Of a DNA stretch of 64,000 nucleotides, positions 17,278 to 25,582 are shown in pieces. Each line of letters starts with the position of its first letter. Position 1 is the stretch's first letter. Source of the DNA: Clostridium brassicae (GTDB taxonomy: Bacteria > Bacillota > Clostridia > Clostridiales > Clostridiaceae); NCBI RefSeq assembly GCF_026738875.1, contig NZ_JAPQFJ010000016.1, forward strand, positions 35,741 to 99,740, read 5' to 3'. Position numbers and translations under genes: made by a program. A model generated the notes under the pieces. The model was not told the DNA's origin. It saw nothing but the letters and a program-made list of their open reading frames with translations, and ran no database searches.

Positions 17278-17919
17278 ATGACTAAAAACGTTTTATGGTA
17301 TATAGAAAAACAATTGGATCGAACTATAGCTAATCTAAGAAAACGTAATATAGCAGGCTTTTTTGTCAAAGATACTAATGATTTAATAAAACTCTTGAAA
17401 GAACTTATAGATGAAAAATCTATAGTAGGTGTAGGGGATTCTATGACACTTTTTGAAACAGGAGTTATAGATTTTCTTCGTGAAGGGAATTATACTTTTT
17501 TAGATAAGTATAAAAATGGTATCACAAGTGAAGAAAAAAAACAAATTTACATACAGAACTTCTCTTGTGATACTTTTATGTGTAGTACAAATGCATTAAC
17601 TGAAAATGGAGAACTTTATAATATTGATGGTAATGGAAGTAGAGTTGCCCCTATGATATATGGTCCTAAACAAGTTATCTTAGTAGCTGGAATAAATAAG
17701 ATTGTTAAAGATATAGAAGAGGCAGAAAAAAGAGTTCGAAATTATTCTGCTCCAATCGATGCAAAAAGATTAGGTAAAAATACCCCATGTACTACTTTAG
17801 GCTATTGTATCGACTGCCAAAGCCCCAATAGAATATGTAATGACTTTACAATTATTAAAGGACAGTTTGTTAAAGACAGAATCAAAGTAATAATTGTAGG
17901 AAAACAGCTAGGTTATTAA
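17278..17919 (+). CDS. LUD domain protein (lactate utilization LutC/YkgG-like)
   Basis: A 213-aa protein of the DUF162/LUD family. The characteristic GVGDSMTLFETG (residues about 56-67), CSTNALTENGELYNIDGNGSRVAPM and VILVAGINKIV motifs are present, together with a cysteine-rich tail (CTTLGYCIDCQSPNRIC) typical of the stand-alone clostridial proteins. LutB/LutC take part in lactate oxidation in Bacillus; the stand-alone clostridial form has no established partner. GGAAAGG lies upstream of the ATG. Monocistronic. Confidence 0.85.
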   Translation: MTKNVLWYIEKQLDRTIANLRKRNIAGFFVKDTNDLIKLLKELIDEKSIVGVGDSMTLFETGVIDFLREGNYTFLDKYKNGITSEEKKQIYIQNFSCDTFMCSTNALTENGELYNIDGNGSRVAPMIYGPKQVILVAGINKIVKDIEEAEKRVRNYSAPIDAKRLGKNTPCTTLGYCIDCQSPNRICNDFTIIKGQFVKDRIKVIIVGKQLGY

Positions 17920-18029
17920 TTTTTTATTTTGTAATATTTTTAAAGCATAATACTTAACTATCTTATAATATAAATATTTTGTTTATTTTATATTGAATTT
18001 TAAAAGCAACTAACAGCATAATTAAACAA

Positions 18030-18069
18030 AAGGAATTAATAAGTTTATATCATAACCTATTAATTCCTT
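18030..18069. terminator. Bidirectional terminator
   Basis: AAGGAATTAATA (18030-18041) pairs with TATTAATTCCTT (18058-18069) between the convergent LUD gene and ABC permease gene. Confidence 0.65.
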
Positions 18070-18075
18070 AAATCA

Positions 18076-19137
18076 CTATCTGCTAAACAATTTTATCATT
18101 AATTTTGATATATAATATCCTATAGCTGCACCTAAAAATAATGTTATATATATTCTTAGTCTGTTTCCTGTATAAACATCTCCGAATATCACTGAGACCA
18201 CTATACCACACCATATTGCTACTCCTAAATTAAATATCTTTTCAGCTGGTTTAAATATTATTAATTGATTTATTTTCTCTACCTTAAGCCTATTATATAT
18301 TATAACTGATAAAAGACTAAATACCATTATTAAGAATATCATCACTAAAATTTTAACACCGAAACTCTCATATCCATATTTATAATTAGAATATGTCCAT
18401 TCTCCATTTTTGAAAACTTTATCCATTGGTATGTTTTGGTAATTAGCTATATCATATATATTTAAGTTAGGATAGAAATTTGTTAATTTCCAAAGCTTAG
18501 GATATATGCTATATCTTAATGTTGATTCTACTAACTCTAACAAATATTTTACTAATACATATGGAGTGATAAGAATTATTGGTGCTGTTATAGTTGCTAT
18601 CAAGTATTGTCCTACTATAGTTTGAATAAAAACTAAAAATATAAAAAATAACAAACACATTAGTAGATTTATGAAATAAAATTTAGGTATATCTGAATAA
18701 TTGCTTCCTATATATGCTTTATTTTTAATATAAAACAAAGTCATTATTATAAAGTTAACTAAGAATGGTATAATTATTGATAAAAAACCTACTTTAATTT
18801 TAGATAATATCATTTCTTTTCTTTTAAACGGCATGGAGTATAATAACTCAAAGGTAGAATTTTGCTTTTCCCCTTTAAATAATAGTACTGTAAGCAATGC
18901 TACTAAAATTAAACTAATCATATATCCATCTTTATTATGTCCTATCAAATATCCATTAAACCACATTTTATTAGGTACAAATTTTTCGTCTATAGCCATA
19001 CGATATTTTTGCAAACTAATTAAAGTAAAGGCTTCCATTGTTTTAAAGTAAAATAAATTTATAGTCATAATAATACTAATCCACTTACTAGTTCTCCAAT
19101 CTTTATAAAATAAAGCATTATTATATAGCTTTTTCAT
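18076..19137 (-). CDS. ABC transporter permease, ABC-2/YtrC-type
   Basis: A 353-aa membrane protein with six to eight hydrophobic helices. The cytoplasmic loop LLFKGEKQNSTFELLYSMPFKRKEMILSKIKVG is typical of ABC-2 permeases. Its start overlaps the ATPase gene by 17 bp. Together with the GntR gene this is the layout of the Bacillus ytrABC operon, which responds to cell-wall antibiotics. The substrate is unknown. Confidence 0.8.
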   Translation of the reverse strand: MKKLYNNALFYKDWRTSKWISIIMTINLFYFKTMEAFTLISLQKYRMAIDEKFVPNKMWFNGYLIGHNKDGYMISLILVALLTVLLFKGEKQNSTFELLYSMPFKRKEMILSKIKVGFLSIIIPFLVNFIIMTLFYIKNKAYIGSNYSDIPKFYFINLLMCLLFFIFLVFIQTIVGQYLIATITAPIILITPYVLVKYLLELVESTLRYSIYPKLWKLTNFYPNLNIYDIANYQNIPMDKVFKNGEWTYSNYKYGYESFGVKILVMIFLIMVFSLLSVIIYNRLKVEKINQLIIFKPAEKIFNLGVAIWCGIVVSVIFGDVYTGNRLRIYITLFLGAAIGYYISKLMIKLFSR

Positions 19138-20017
19138 CTTCTTTTCCTCCTTCTATGGAGTATATAAACATATCTTCTAAGCTTAAATCTATTTCTTCTA
19201 TAAACGTTGCTTCTAAATTTAGTAGTTTTTCTTGTAATTCTTCTGAATAATTATTTGTTATTAAATAGTTTATTCTCCCGATTTTCTCAACTGCAATTAT
19301 TTCACACCAATTTTTTATTTCTTCTGCCTTATTTTCATCTTTAAATAACACTTGCAGCTTTTTTATATGTTCTTTCATATCATCTATCTTATTTATATAT
19401 TTTATTTCGCCTTTTTCCATAATAGCTACTGAATCACATATTCTCTCTAAGTCATCTAAATTATGACTAGCCATAAATATTGTCATTTCTCTTTGTGATA
19501 CTTCTTCTACTAAAATATTCATTAATTTTCTTTTTATTATAGGATCTAATCCTGAAGTAGGTTCATCTAATATTAGTATTTCTGGATATATACTTAAATT
19601 TAACATTAATGAAACTCTCATCTTCATACCCTTCGAAAGTTCTCTTCCCCTCTTGTTTTCTGGTATCTTAAATATTTTATTAAGTTCTTTAAATCTTTCA
19701 TAGGAAAATCTATCATAAGTTAGGCTATAAAATTTCTCAAGTTCTTTTACTTTAAATGATGAATAATACTGTGTTTCAGCTGCTACATAACCTATTTTTT
19801 GCTTCACTTCAGGATTTTCAAAAATAGATTGTCCATCCACTGTTATTTCTCCTTCATCTTGTTTGTATATACCTAACATACATTTTATAAGTGTAGTTTT
19901 TCCTACCCCGTTTTCTCCTATAACACCAAATATACTACCTTTTTCTATGTCTATATTGATATTATTTAAAATTTTTTTATTTCCTAATGTTTTTGAAACA
20001 TTATTTATAGTTATCAC
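19121..20017 (-). CDS. ABC transporter ATP-binding protein
   Basis: A 298-aa ATPase. Walker A is GENGVGKTT, the signature is LSKGMKMRVSLML, and Walker B is ILILDEPTSG with the D-loop GLDP. A C-terminal extension of about 80 residues is common in BcrA/YtrB-like exporters. The GTG at 20017 was chosen because AGAGG lies 9 nt upstream; an in-frame GTG at 20026 overlaps the stop of the GntR gene. It probably pairs with the downstream permease. Confidence 0.88.
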   Translation of the reverse strand: MITINNVSKTLGNKKILNNINIDIEKGSIFGVIGENGVGKTTLIKCMLGIYKQDEGEITVDGQSIFENPEVKQKIGYVAAETQYYSSFKVKELEKFYSLTYDRFSYERFKELNKIFKIPENKRGRELSKGMKMRVSLMLNLSIYPEILILDEPTSGLDPIIKRKLMNILVEEVSQREMTIFMASHNLDDLERICDSVAIMEKGEIKYINKIDDMKEHIKKLQVLFKDENKAEEIKNWCEIIAVEKIGRINYLITNNYSEELQEKLLNLEATFIEEIDLSLEDMFIYSIEGGKEDEKAI

Positions 20018-20022
20018 ATAAA

Positions 20023-20403
20023 TCACCTCTTCCCATCTAAATCTTCATAAATCTCATCTATTAATTTTATAAAATTTTCTTTGTCTACTCCCATATACTG
20101 TGCTTCTATCAAGAGTTGCTTTAATTCCTTCTTTAAAAAGTTCATCTTTTCCTCATCCTTTCTAGGGCTAAAATCTGATATATAAGTTCCCTTCCCCCTT
20201 AAAACTTCTATAACTCTTGCTCTTTCCAATTCTTTATATGCTTTACTAACTGTATTAGGATTTGTAGTTAGCATCACTGCTAATTCCCTTACAGATGGCA
20301 ATTTATCTCCAGGTTTTAATATTCCTCTTATAACATTTTCTTTTATTCCATCTATTATTTGCTCATATATTGGCTTGCTACTTCTACTATCTATATTTAT
20401 CAT
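20023..20403 (-). CDS. GntR family regulator, YtrA subfamily
   Basis: A 126-aa protein with the GntR winged helix at residues about 10-76 (PIYEQIIDGIKENVIRGILKPGDKLPSVRELA then NPNTVSKAYKELERARVIEVLRGKGTYI) and a short helical tail, as in the YtrA subfamily, which lacks a large ligand domain. First gene of the gntR-ATPase-permease operon. It probably represses its own promoter through the inverted repeat at 20608-20636. Confidence 0.9.
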   Translation of the reverse strand: MINIDSRSSKPIYEQIIDGIKENVIRGILKPGDKLPSVRELAVMLTTNPNTVSKAYKELERARVIEVLRGKGTYISDFSPRKDEEKMNFLKKELKQLLIEAQYMGVDKENFIKLIDEIYEDLDGKR

Positions 20404-20607
20404 TTTTTCACCACCTTTTTTAGAATTTTTAGTAAAAATACTTTTCTTTGATTGATATAAATATAGTTTTTGGTTTTATGTAAAAATGTTTACTAATACT
20501 TTTTAACTTTAATATTGTGTCTAGCGTTACTAATACTAAGTACTCAATAGATTAGAGATAAATATCACCGCATTCTTAGATAAAAACAAAATGTGTATCA
20601 TGTGTAT

Positions 20608-20666
20608 TATGTGTACTACAATAAATAGTACACATATAATATACTAAAATTACCACCTTATGTCAA
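20608..20666 (-). promoter_or_regulatory. gntR-ABC promoter with 11-bp inverted-repeat operator
   Basis: On the minus strand TTGACA (20666-20661) and TATATT (20643-20638) are 17 bp apart. Immediately downstream TATGTGTACTA (20608-20618) and TAGTACACATA (20626-20636) are perfect inverted repeats covering the start site. The GTGTACTA half-site fits YtrA-type GntR operators as I recall them. Extra GTGTATNAT copies follow at 20592-20610. Confidence 0.72.
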
Positions 20667-20869
20667 TACAATTATTTCAATATTTTGTATTTAGCTCATA
20701 GTTTTTCTCATAATGGATTTTTATTTCACTATGTTTCTAAAAAAGAATTTTTTAATATTAACTAATAAAACTTTTATACATCACTATAATTTAAAATTGA
20801 TATAATGTTAGACCCTACAATATATTATACAAATGCTCTTTTTTTATGTATAATACATAATGAAGATAA

Positions 20870-20965
20870 AAACACAGTTTCGGTTGGTAGTCCGAACCTA
20901 TCTATTTTTATAGATAGCAGTAACCTTCCCTCCTGGGGTCGTCCGTTCTTAATTTACATTTTTAC
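20870..20965 (+). ncRNA. yjdF motif riboswitch
   Basis: Located directly upstream of a yjdF gene. It holds paired segments TTCGG/CCGAA (around 20879-20898), a perfect CTATCTA/TAGATAG hairpin (around 20900-20920) and a conserved-looking 3' part (CCTCCTGGGGTCGTCCGTTC) near the ribosome binding site. The yjdF motif binds azaaromatic compounds and is thought to raise translation. The assignment rests on gene context and structure, not on a covariance model. Confidence 0.75.
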
Positions 20966-20984
20966 AAAACAGGAGGAAACAAAT

Positions 20985-21401
20985 ATGTATGTAAGTGTTA
21001 AATTAACTGTATTTTTTGAAAAGCCATTTTGGGTAGGTGTTTTCGAACGATATGAAGATGATCTTTTATCTGTTTGTAAAGTAGTTTTTGGTTCAGAGCC
21101 AAAGGATTATGAGGTATATGAATTTTTATTAAAAGAATATTATTGTCTAAACTTCAGTAATCCTATACTCAATGAGGAATCTAAAAAAACAAAATTAAAT
21201 CCTAAAAAACTTCAAAGAAATATAAAAAAAGAGACTCAGAATAAGAAAATTGGAACCAAATCACAACTAGCTATGAAACTACAACAGGAAACAAATAAAA
21301 CAGAGAGAAAAAAGAAATCAAAAGAACAAAAATACCAAGAAAAAGAAAAACAATTTGAACTAAAACAACAAAAGAAAAAACAAAAACATAGAGGTCATTA
21401 A
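20985..21401 (+). CDS. yjdF: YjdF family protein (DUF2992)
   Basis: A 138-aa protein with a compact N-terminal domain (VKLTVFFEKPFWVGVFERYEDD, then CKVVFGSEPKDYEVYEFLL) and a very basic, coiled C-terminal half (NPKKLQRNIKKE..., QLAMKLQQETNKTERKKKSKEQK..., ending KKQKHRGH). This matches Bacillus YjdF closely in order and in its HRG tail. The function is unknown; control by an azaaromatic-sensing RNA suggests a role in handling toxic planar compounds. The ATG at 20985 follows AGGAGG; the long upstream in-frame extension is riboswitch sequence. Confidence 0.9.
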   Translation: MYVSVKLTVFFEKPFWVGVFERYEDDLLSVCKVVFGSEPKDYEVYEFLLKEYYCLNFSNPILNEESKKTKLNPKKLQRNIKKETQNKKIGTKSQLAMKLQQETNKTERKKKSKEQKYQEKEKQFELKQQKKKQKHRGH

Positions 21402-21479
21402 TGGATTTTTTATAAATAGCTAAAATAATTTTAAACGTAAGTCTATTTATTTACAACAATTATGAACTCGAACAATAAA

Positions 21480-21506
21480 AATAAGGAGGATAACCTCCTT
21501 ATTTTT
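21480..21506 (+). terminator. Terminator of yjdF
   Basis: AATAAGGAGG (21480-21489) pairs with CCTCCTTATT (21494-21503) with a 4-nt loop and is followed by TTT. Confidence 0.75.
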
Positions 21507-21535
21507 ATAATGACAGCTTTAAAGATTTATATAAG

Positions 21536-21570
21536 ACAACAAATCAGTCATAAATTTACTTATTTGTTGT
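21536..21570 (-). terminator. Terminator of the nag operon
   Basis: ACAACAAAT (21536-21544) pairs with ATTTGTTGT (21562-21570). It lies 35 bp beyond the stop of nagB. Confidence 0.6.
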
Positions 21571-21605
21571 TTTATTAATAATTTTGATTATATATTAAAT
21601 CATAG

Positions 21606-22340
21606 TTACTCTAAATTTAATTTGCTAGCAGCTTCCTTATCTACAATAACGACAACATCTCTGTGTAATTGAAGAATAGATGCTGGCATATTAGGATTGA
21701 TTTTTCCATTTATAGTTTCAAAAATAGCGTTAGCCTTCGAATTGCCACAAGCCAACAAAATTATTTTTTTTGAATGCATTATAGTCTTAATTCCCATACT
21801 AATAGCTTTTGTCGGAACTTCTTCTTTTGAATTAAAGAATCTTGAATTAGACTCTATAGTCTTTTCGTCTAAATTAACTAAATGAGTTTCTGATTCAAAA
21901 CTTATATCGGGCTCATTAAACCCAATGTGTCCATTAACTCCAATACCAAGAACTTGTAAATCAATTCCACCAACTTCTACTATTCTTTTATCATAATTTT
22001 TACACTCTGATTCTATATTATCAACCATTCCATTAGGAATATTTATATTATTTTCATCAATATTTACATGATTAAATAAGTGATTCATCATATAATAATA
22101 ATAACTTTGTGGGTTTTCTTTACTTAAACCATAGTATTCATCTAAATTAAAAGTTTTAACCTTAGAAAAATCTACTTCTTCGTTTTTATAAAGACTTATA
22201 ATTTCCTCATACATTCCTACAGGAGTATCTCCAGTTGCCAATCCAAGAACACTATTTGGTTTTAAAATAACTTGACTTGCAACCATATTTGCTGCTTTCT
22301 TACTCATTTCTTCGTAATTATCTACTACTATAATTCTCAT
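21606..22340 (-). CDS. nagB: Glucosamine-6-phosphate deaminase
   Basis: A 244-aa enzyme that converts glucosamine-6-phosphate to fructose-6-phosphate and ammonia, the last step of GlcNAc catabolism. Visible motifs are ATGDTPVGMYEE, FNLDEYYGL (catalytic Asp) and GIGVNGHIGFNEP (catalytic His region). Length is normal for the Bacillus type. The ATG at 22340 follows GAGGTG; the in-frame start at 22355 adds only residues over the ribosome binding site. Last gene of nagR-murQ-nagA-nagB. Confidence 0.95.
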   Translation of the reverse strand: MRIIVVDNYEEMSKKAANMVASQVILKPNSVLGLATGDTPVGMYEEIISLYKNEEVDFSKVKTFNLDEYYGLSKENPQSYYYYMMNHLFNHVNIDENNINIPNGMVDNIESECKNYDKRIVEVGGIDLQVLGIGVNGHIGFNEPDISFESETHLVNLDEKTIESNSRFFNSKEEVPTKAISMGIKTIMHSKKIILLACGNSKANAIFETINGKINPNMPASILQLHRDVVVIVDKEAASKLNLE

Positions 22341-22421
22341 TAAAATACACCTCATCTAAATTAAATTTTCTTTTAACTAAATTAATAACAGATTATGTCT
22401 AGTAATCTAAATTAACATTGT

Positions 22422-23564
22422 CTATTTTTCATAAATAATATTTCCTTCAACAATTGTCATATTAATGTCAATATTGTCGTCGAAAATAACAATATCAGCA
22501 TCTTTTCCTTTATCAAGACTTCCTTTTTTGTCATATATATTTATGTCTTTAGCTGGATTAATTGTTACCATAGATACAATTTCATACAAAGGAGCATTTA
22601 TATTATCTTTCATATTTTTAATAGCATTATTTAAAGTTAAAATACTTCCTGCTAAAGTGTTATCTTCTAATCTAGCAGATCCATTCTTTACAATAACTTT
22701 ATAACCACCTAGTTCCCATATGCCATCTTTCATACATCCTGCTCTCATAGAATCTGTAATCAGTATAACTTTATCTATACCCTTACCATTAACAAGAAGA
22801 TTGATAGCACCTTTATGAACATGAATATTATCAGCTATAAGCTCACAAGATATATCGGTATTTAAAATAGCCCCTATTATTCCTGGTTTTCTATGATTTA
22901 AAGGAGTCATAGCATTGAAAGTATGAGTAGCACGACTTACTCCATTCTCTATAGCTTCTATAGCCTGTTCATATGTGGCATCTGAATGACCTATAGACAA
23001 AACTATATTTGTATTTTCCTTAACATCCTTTAAAAACTTAAAATCTTCATCTCTTTCTGGTGCAAAAGTAATAATTTTAATTACCTCTTCATATCCCTTA
23101 ATAAAATCAAGGCTTGGCTTTATCATAAATTCTTCGTTTTGAGCACCTTTATATTTGGGATTGATAAAAGGTCCTTCTAAATGTGCGCCCAAAACCTTAG
23201 CTCCACCTAAATCCATATTCATAGCTTGTTTTATAACATCCAAAGCGGTATATATATTTTTTTTATCCATAGTCATGGTAGTTGGTAAAAATGATGTTAC
23301 TCCTTTTTTTGCTATAGTATTACTTATAACCTTTATAGCATCTAATTCTCCATCCATAGTATCCTTTCCACCTGAACCATGTATGTGAAGATCTATAAAC
23401 CCTGGTGAAACATACAATCCCTTAGCATCAATCACTTGATCGGCTTTATTTAAATTAGCGTCATCTACATCCAATATATCAACTATTTTTTTATCAAAAA
23501 ATAAAATTTTATTTTCTAAAATTTTATTTTCTACTATAATCTTTCCATTAATTATAGCTTTCAT
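22422..23564 (-). CDS. nagA: N-acetylglucosamine-6-phosphate deacetylase
   Basis: A 380-aa amidohydrolase that removes the acetyl group of GlcNAc-6-phosphate. Key segments are IDLHIHGSGGKDTMDG (metal site), LGAHLEGPFINP, SIGHSDATYEQ, ATHTFNAMTPL and ILITDSMRAG with the catalytic Asp. Normal length. It lies between murQ and nagB with short gaps. The GGGGG site precedes the ATG. Confidence 0.95.
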   Translation of the reverse strand: MKAIINGKIIVENKILENKILFFDKKIVDILDVDDANLNKADQVIDAKGLYVSPGFIDLHIHGSGGKDTMDGELDAIKVISNTIAKKGVTSFLPTTMTMDKKNIYTALDVIKQAMNMDLGGAKVLGAHLEGPFINPKYKGAQNEEFMIKPSLDFIKGYEEVIKIITFAPERDEDFKFLKDVKENTNIVLSIGHSDATYEQAIEAIENGVSRATHTFNAMTPLNHRKPGIIGAILNTDISCELIADNIHVHKGAINLLVNGKGIDKVILITDSMRAGCMKDGIWELGGYKVIVKNGSARLEDNTLAGSILTLNNAIKNMKDNINAPLYEIVSMVTINPAKDINIYDKKGSLDKGKDADIVIFDDNIDINMTIVEGNIIYEK

Positions 23565-23586
23565 ATTTAATCCCCCCGTATTAAAA

Positions 23587-24459
23587 TTAACCTTTTAAAG
23601 TCTCATAAACTCTACCACCATGTAATTTTAGTTTTTCTTGTGCTTCCTTAGTTGAAATTCCTATTTTAATCATAACTATAGCAGTTTTTGGATCATAGTT
23701 ACATTCCATAAGAGTTCTTTCAACTTCTTCTAAGCTCTTATCAGTTGCTAACATAACTATTTCTCTAACCCTTTCTTTTAATTTGTTATTTATAGGTTTC
23801 ACATTAACCATAAGGTTAGAATAAGTTTTTCCAAGCTTAATCATAGTAGTAGTACTTAACATATTCAAAATCATTTTTTGTGCAGTTCCTGCTTTCATTC
23901 TTGTAGATCCCATTATAACCTCCGGGCCAACATCTACAGCTATAGTTAGATCACATATATTTTTAAGACTTCCTTTTTTACTACACATAATACCTATAGT
24001 TCTACAACCCAACTCTTTTGCATATCTTATAGCACTATTTACATAAGGAGTATTACCACTTGCACTTATTCCAATTAAAACATCCTTATTGGTTATTTTT
24101 CTTATCTTTAGGTCCTCTATAGCCAATTCCTCATTATCTTCAGTATGTTCAAGCCATCCACTTATAGCTGCATCTCCACCTGATATAATACCTTGTACTA
24201 AAGAATCATCAACACCAAAAGTTGGTGGACACTCTGAAGCATCTATGACTCCAAGCTTTCCACTGGTTCCACTACCGATGTAGAACATTTTTCCACCTTC
24301 TCTTAATACATTAAAAATAATATTAACAGCAATAGCTATATTTTTTTCTTCTTCTTTTATAGCCTTTGATACTTTTTCATCTTCTTCATTTATTTTTCTT
24401 ATTATCTCTAATGTAGTTAAACTATCTAAATCCATAGTATTTATATTTCTTCCACTCAT
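23587..24459 (-). CDS. murQ: N-acetylmuramic acid 6-phosphate etherase
   Basis: A 290-aa SIS-domain lyase that splits the lactyl ether of MurNAc-6-phosphate to GlcNAc-6-phosphate and D-lactate. The motif FYIGSGTSGKLGVIDASECPPTFG, MGSTRMKAGTAQKMILNMLST and the C-terminal TAIVMIKIGISTKEAQEKL helical region are diagnostic. Placement upstream of nagA and nagB joins cell-wall recycling to amino-sugar breakdown. AAGGTAAC lies before the ATG. Confidence 0.93.
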   Translation of the reverse strand: MSGRNINTMDLDSLTTLEIIRKINEEDEKVSKAIKEEEKNIAIAVNIIFNVLREGGKMFYIGSGTSGKLGVIDASECPPTFGVDDSLVQGIISGGDAAISGWLEHTEDNEELAIEDLKIRKITNKDVLIGISASGNTPYVNSAIRYAKELGCRTIGIMCSKKGSLKNICDLTIAVDVGPEVIMGSTRMKAGTAQKMILNMLSTTTMIKLGKTYSNLMVNVKPINNKLKERVREIVMLATDKSLEEVERTLMECNYDPKTAIVMIKIGISTKEAQEKLKLHGGRVYETLKG

Positions 24460-24515
24460 AAGTTACCTTCTTTCCTTAAGATTAATATAATTCATCTTTA
24501 ATAGAGATTAATCCT

Positions 24516-25250
24516 CTACTTTAAAATTATCTCGTATTTATATATATCACTTCTATAAATTGCTTTTGTGTGTTCTATAGGAACTCCATCTTTCATGTAA
24601 GTAGTTCTTCTAAACATCAACGCTAAAGCATTTTCATTTTGATTTAAAAGTTTAGATTCATATTCATTTAACATTATAGGTTCTATAGTTTGCTTAGCCT
24701 TTTCAGGAAAATAATTATACTTATTTTTAAAAGTTTCATACAATGATTTGCCTTCTATAGTTTCTCTATCCATATCTTCACATAAATTATGTGGTATCCA
24801 TACAGTTTCTATAGCCACCGGCTCATCTTCACTCATTCTAAGTCTACTAATCTCGATAACTTCATTATCAACATCAATCATATTTAAAATGGATTTTATT
24901 CTCTTCGTGGCTTGTTTTATTTTAAAAGATAAAATTTTAGTTTCTGTCTTTACTCCCTTATCTTTCATTTCTTCAGTAAAGCTCTTTAGACCTGCTATTT
25001 CTTTATTTTCCTTGGGTTTAGCAACAAAAGTCCCCTTTCCTTGCTCTCTATACAATAATCCTTCATTGACTAAAGCCATTATTGCCTTATTTACTGTCAT
25101 TCTACTGACACCTTGAATTTCACAAAGTTCTCTTTCTGTAGGAACAGCATCTCCAGGCTTTAATTCTTCATTTTCTATCATCTCTTGTAATATTTCTTTA
25201 ATTTGATAATGGAGAGGTATCGGACTTTTTTTTGAAACAGTTTTCATCAT
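24516..25250 (-). CDS. GntR/HutC family regulator, NagR (YvoA)-like
   Basis: A 244-aa regulator with an N-terminal GntR winged helix (PLHYQIKEILQEMIENEELKPGDAVPTERELCE, VSRMTVNKAIMALVNEGLLYREQGKGTFV) and a C-terminal UTRA ligand domain (about residues 90-240). In Bacillus NagR/YvoA senses GlcNAc-6-P or GlcN-6-P and releases dre sites. It heads the operon with murQ, nagA and nagB, and a dre-like site sits at its own promoter. Start at the ATG pair 25250/25247. Confidence 0.88.
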   Translation of the reverse strand: MMKTVSKKSPIPLHYQIKEILQEMIENEELKPGDAVPTERELCEIQGVSRMTVNKAIMALVNEGLLYREQGKGTFVAKPKENKEIAGLKSFTEEMKDKGVKTETKILSFKIKQATKRIKSILNMIDVDNEVIEISRLRMSEDEPVAIETVWIPHNLCEDMDRETIEGKSLYETFKNKYNYFPEKAKQTIEPIMLNEYESKLLNQNENALALMFRRTTYMKDGVPIEHTKAIYRSDIYKYEIILK

Positions 25251-25423
25251 ATCACTAATCCCTTCTTGATTTATATAAAACCTATATCTTTAGTTTTTGT
25301 ATTTTTAATATAAAAATTTTGTTTTATTTTTGCATTTAAATGGGAATTTTATTAGAATGTAGCTTTATTTGCAAAAGCTTAAACTTAATAATAAATATAA
25401 CTTTCACTTCTATTCTTGACAAT

Positions 25424-25459
25424 ATTATATCATTATGTTGTTATGTTGTATATACCAAT
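25424..25459 (-). promoter_or_regulatory. nag operon promoter with dre-like operator
   Basis: Read on the minus strand, 25459-25444 is ATTGGTATATACAACA, which differs at two positions from the Bacillus YvoA/NagR dre site as I recall it (ATTGGTATAGACAACT). It overlaps a weak -35 (TATACA, 25452-25447) that is 17 bp from TATAAT (25429-25424). This placement suits repression of the nag operon by its first gene product. Confidence 0.7.
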
Positions 25460-25464
25460 TTTTC

Positions 25465-25493
25465 TTGAAAAATACTCTGATTGATTTTATACT
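25465..25493 (+). promoter_or_regulatory. Promoter of the antiterminator gene
   Basis: TTGAAA (25465-25470) and TATACT (25488-25493) are 17 bp apart. It starts 6 bp from the dre-like site of the divergent operon, so NagR could affect both. Confidence 0.55.
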
Positions 25494-25582
25494 ATATTAT
25501 AAAGAGATTTTTAAACGTTAACAAAACTATAATATTTTATCGTTTTTAAATTAAAAAAATCGTATATTTTGGAGGAATTTCA

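Larger units (their letters stand above)
20404..20984. other. Divergent intergenic region: GntR operon promoter and yjdF leader
   Basis: It contains the leftward gntR promoter and operator (20608-20666), a leader of about 230 nt before gntR with no recognised structure, and the rightward yjdF riboswitch (20870-20965). A long open frame runs through the yjdF leader from about 20805 but has no translation signal. Confidence 0.6.

Noticed and set aside
20805..20984. 60-codon N-terminal extension of YjdF
   Set aside because: It covers the riboswitch; the true ATG follows AGGAGG and matches known YjdF N-termini.
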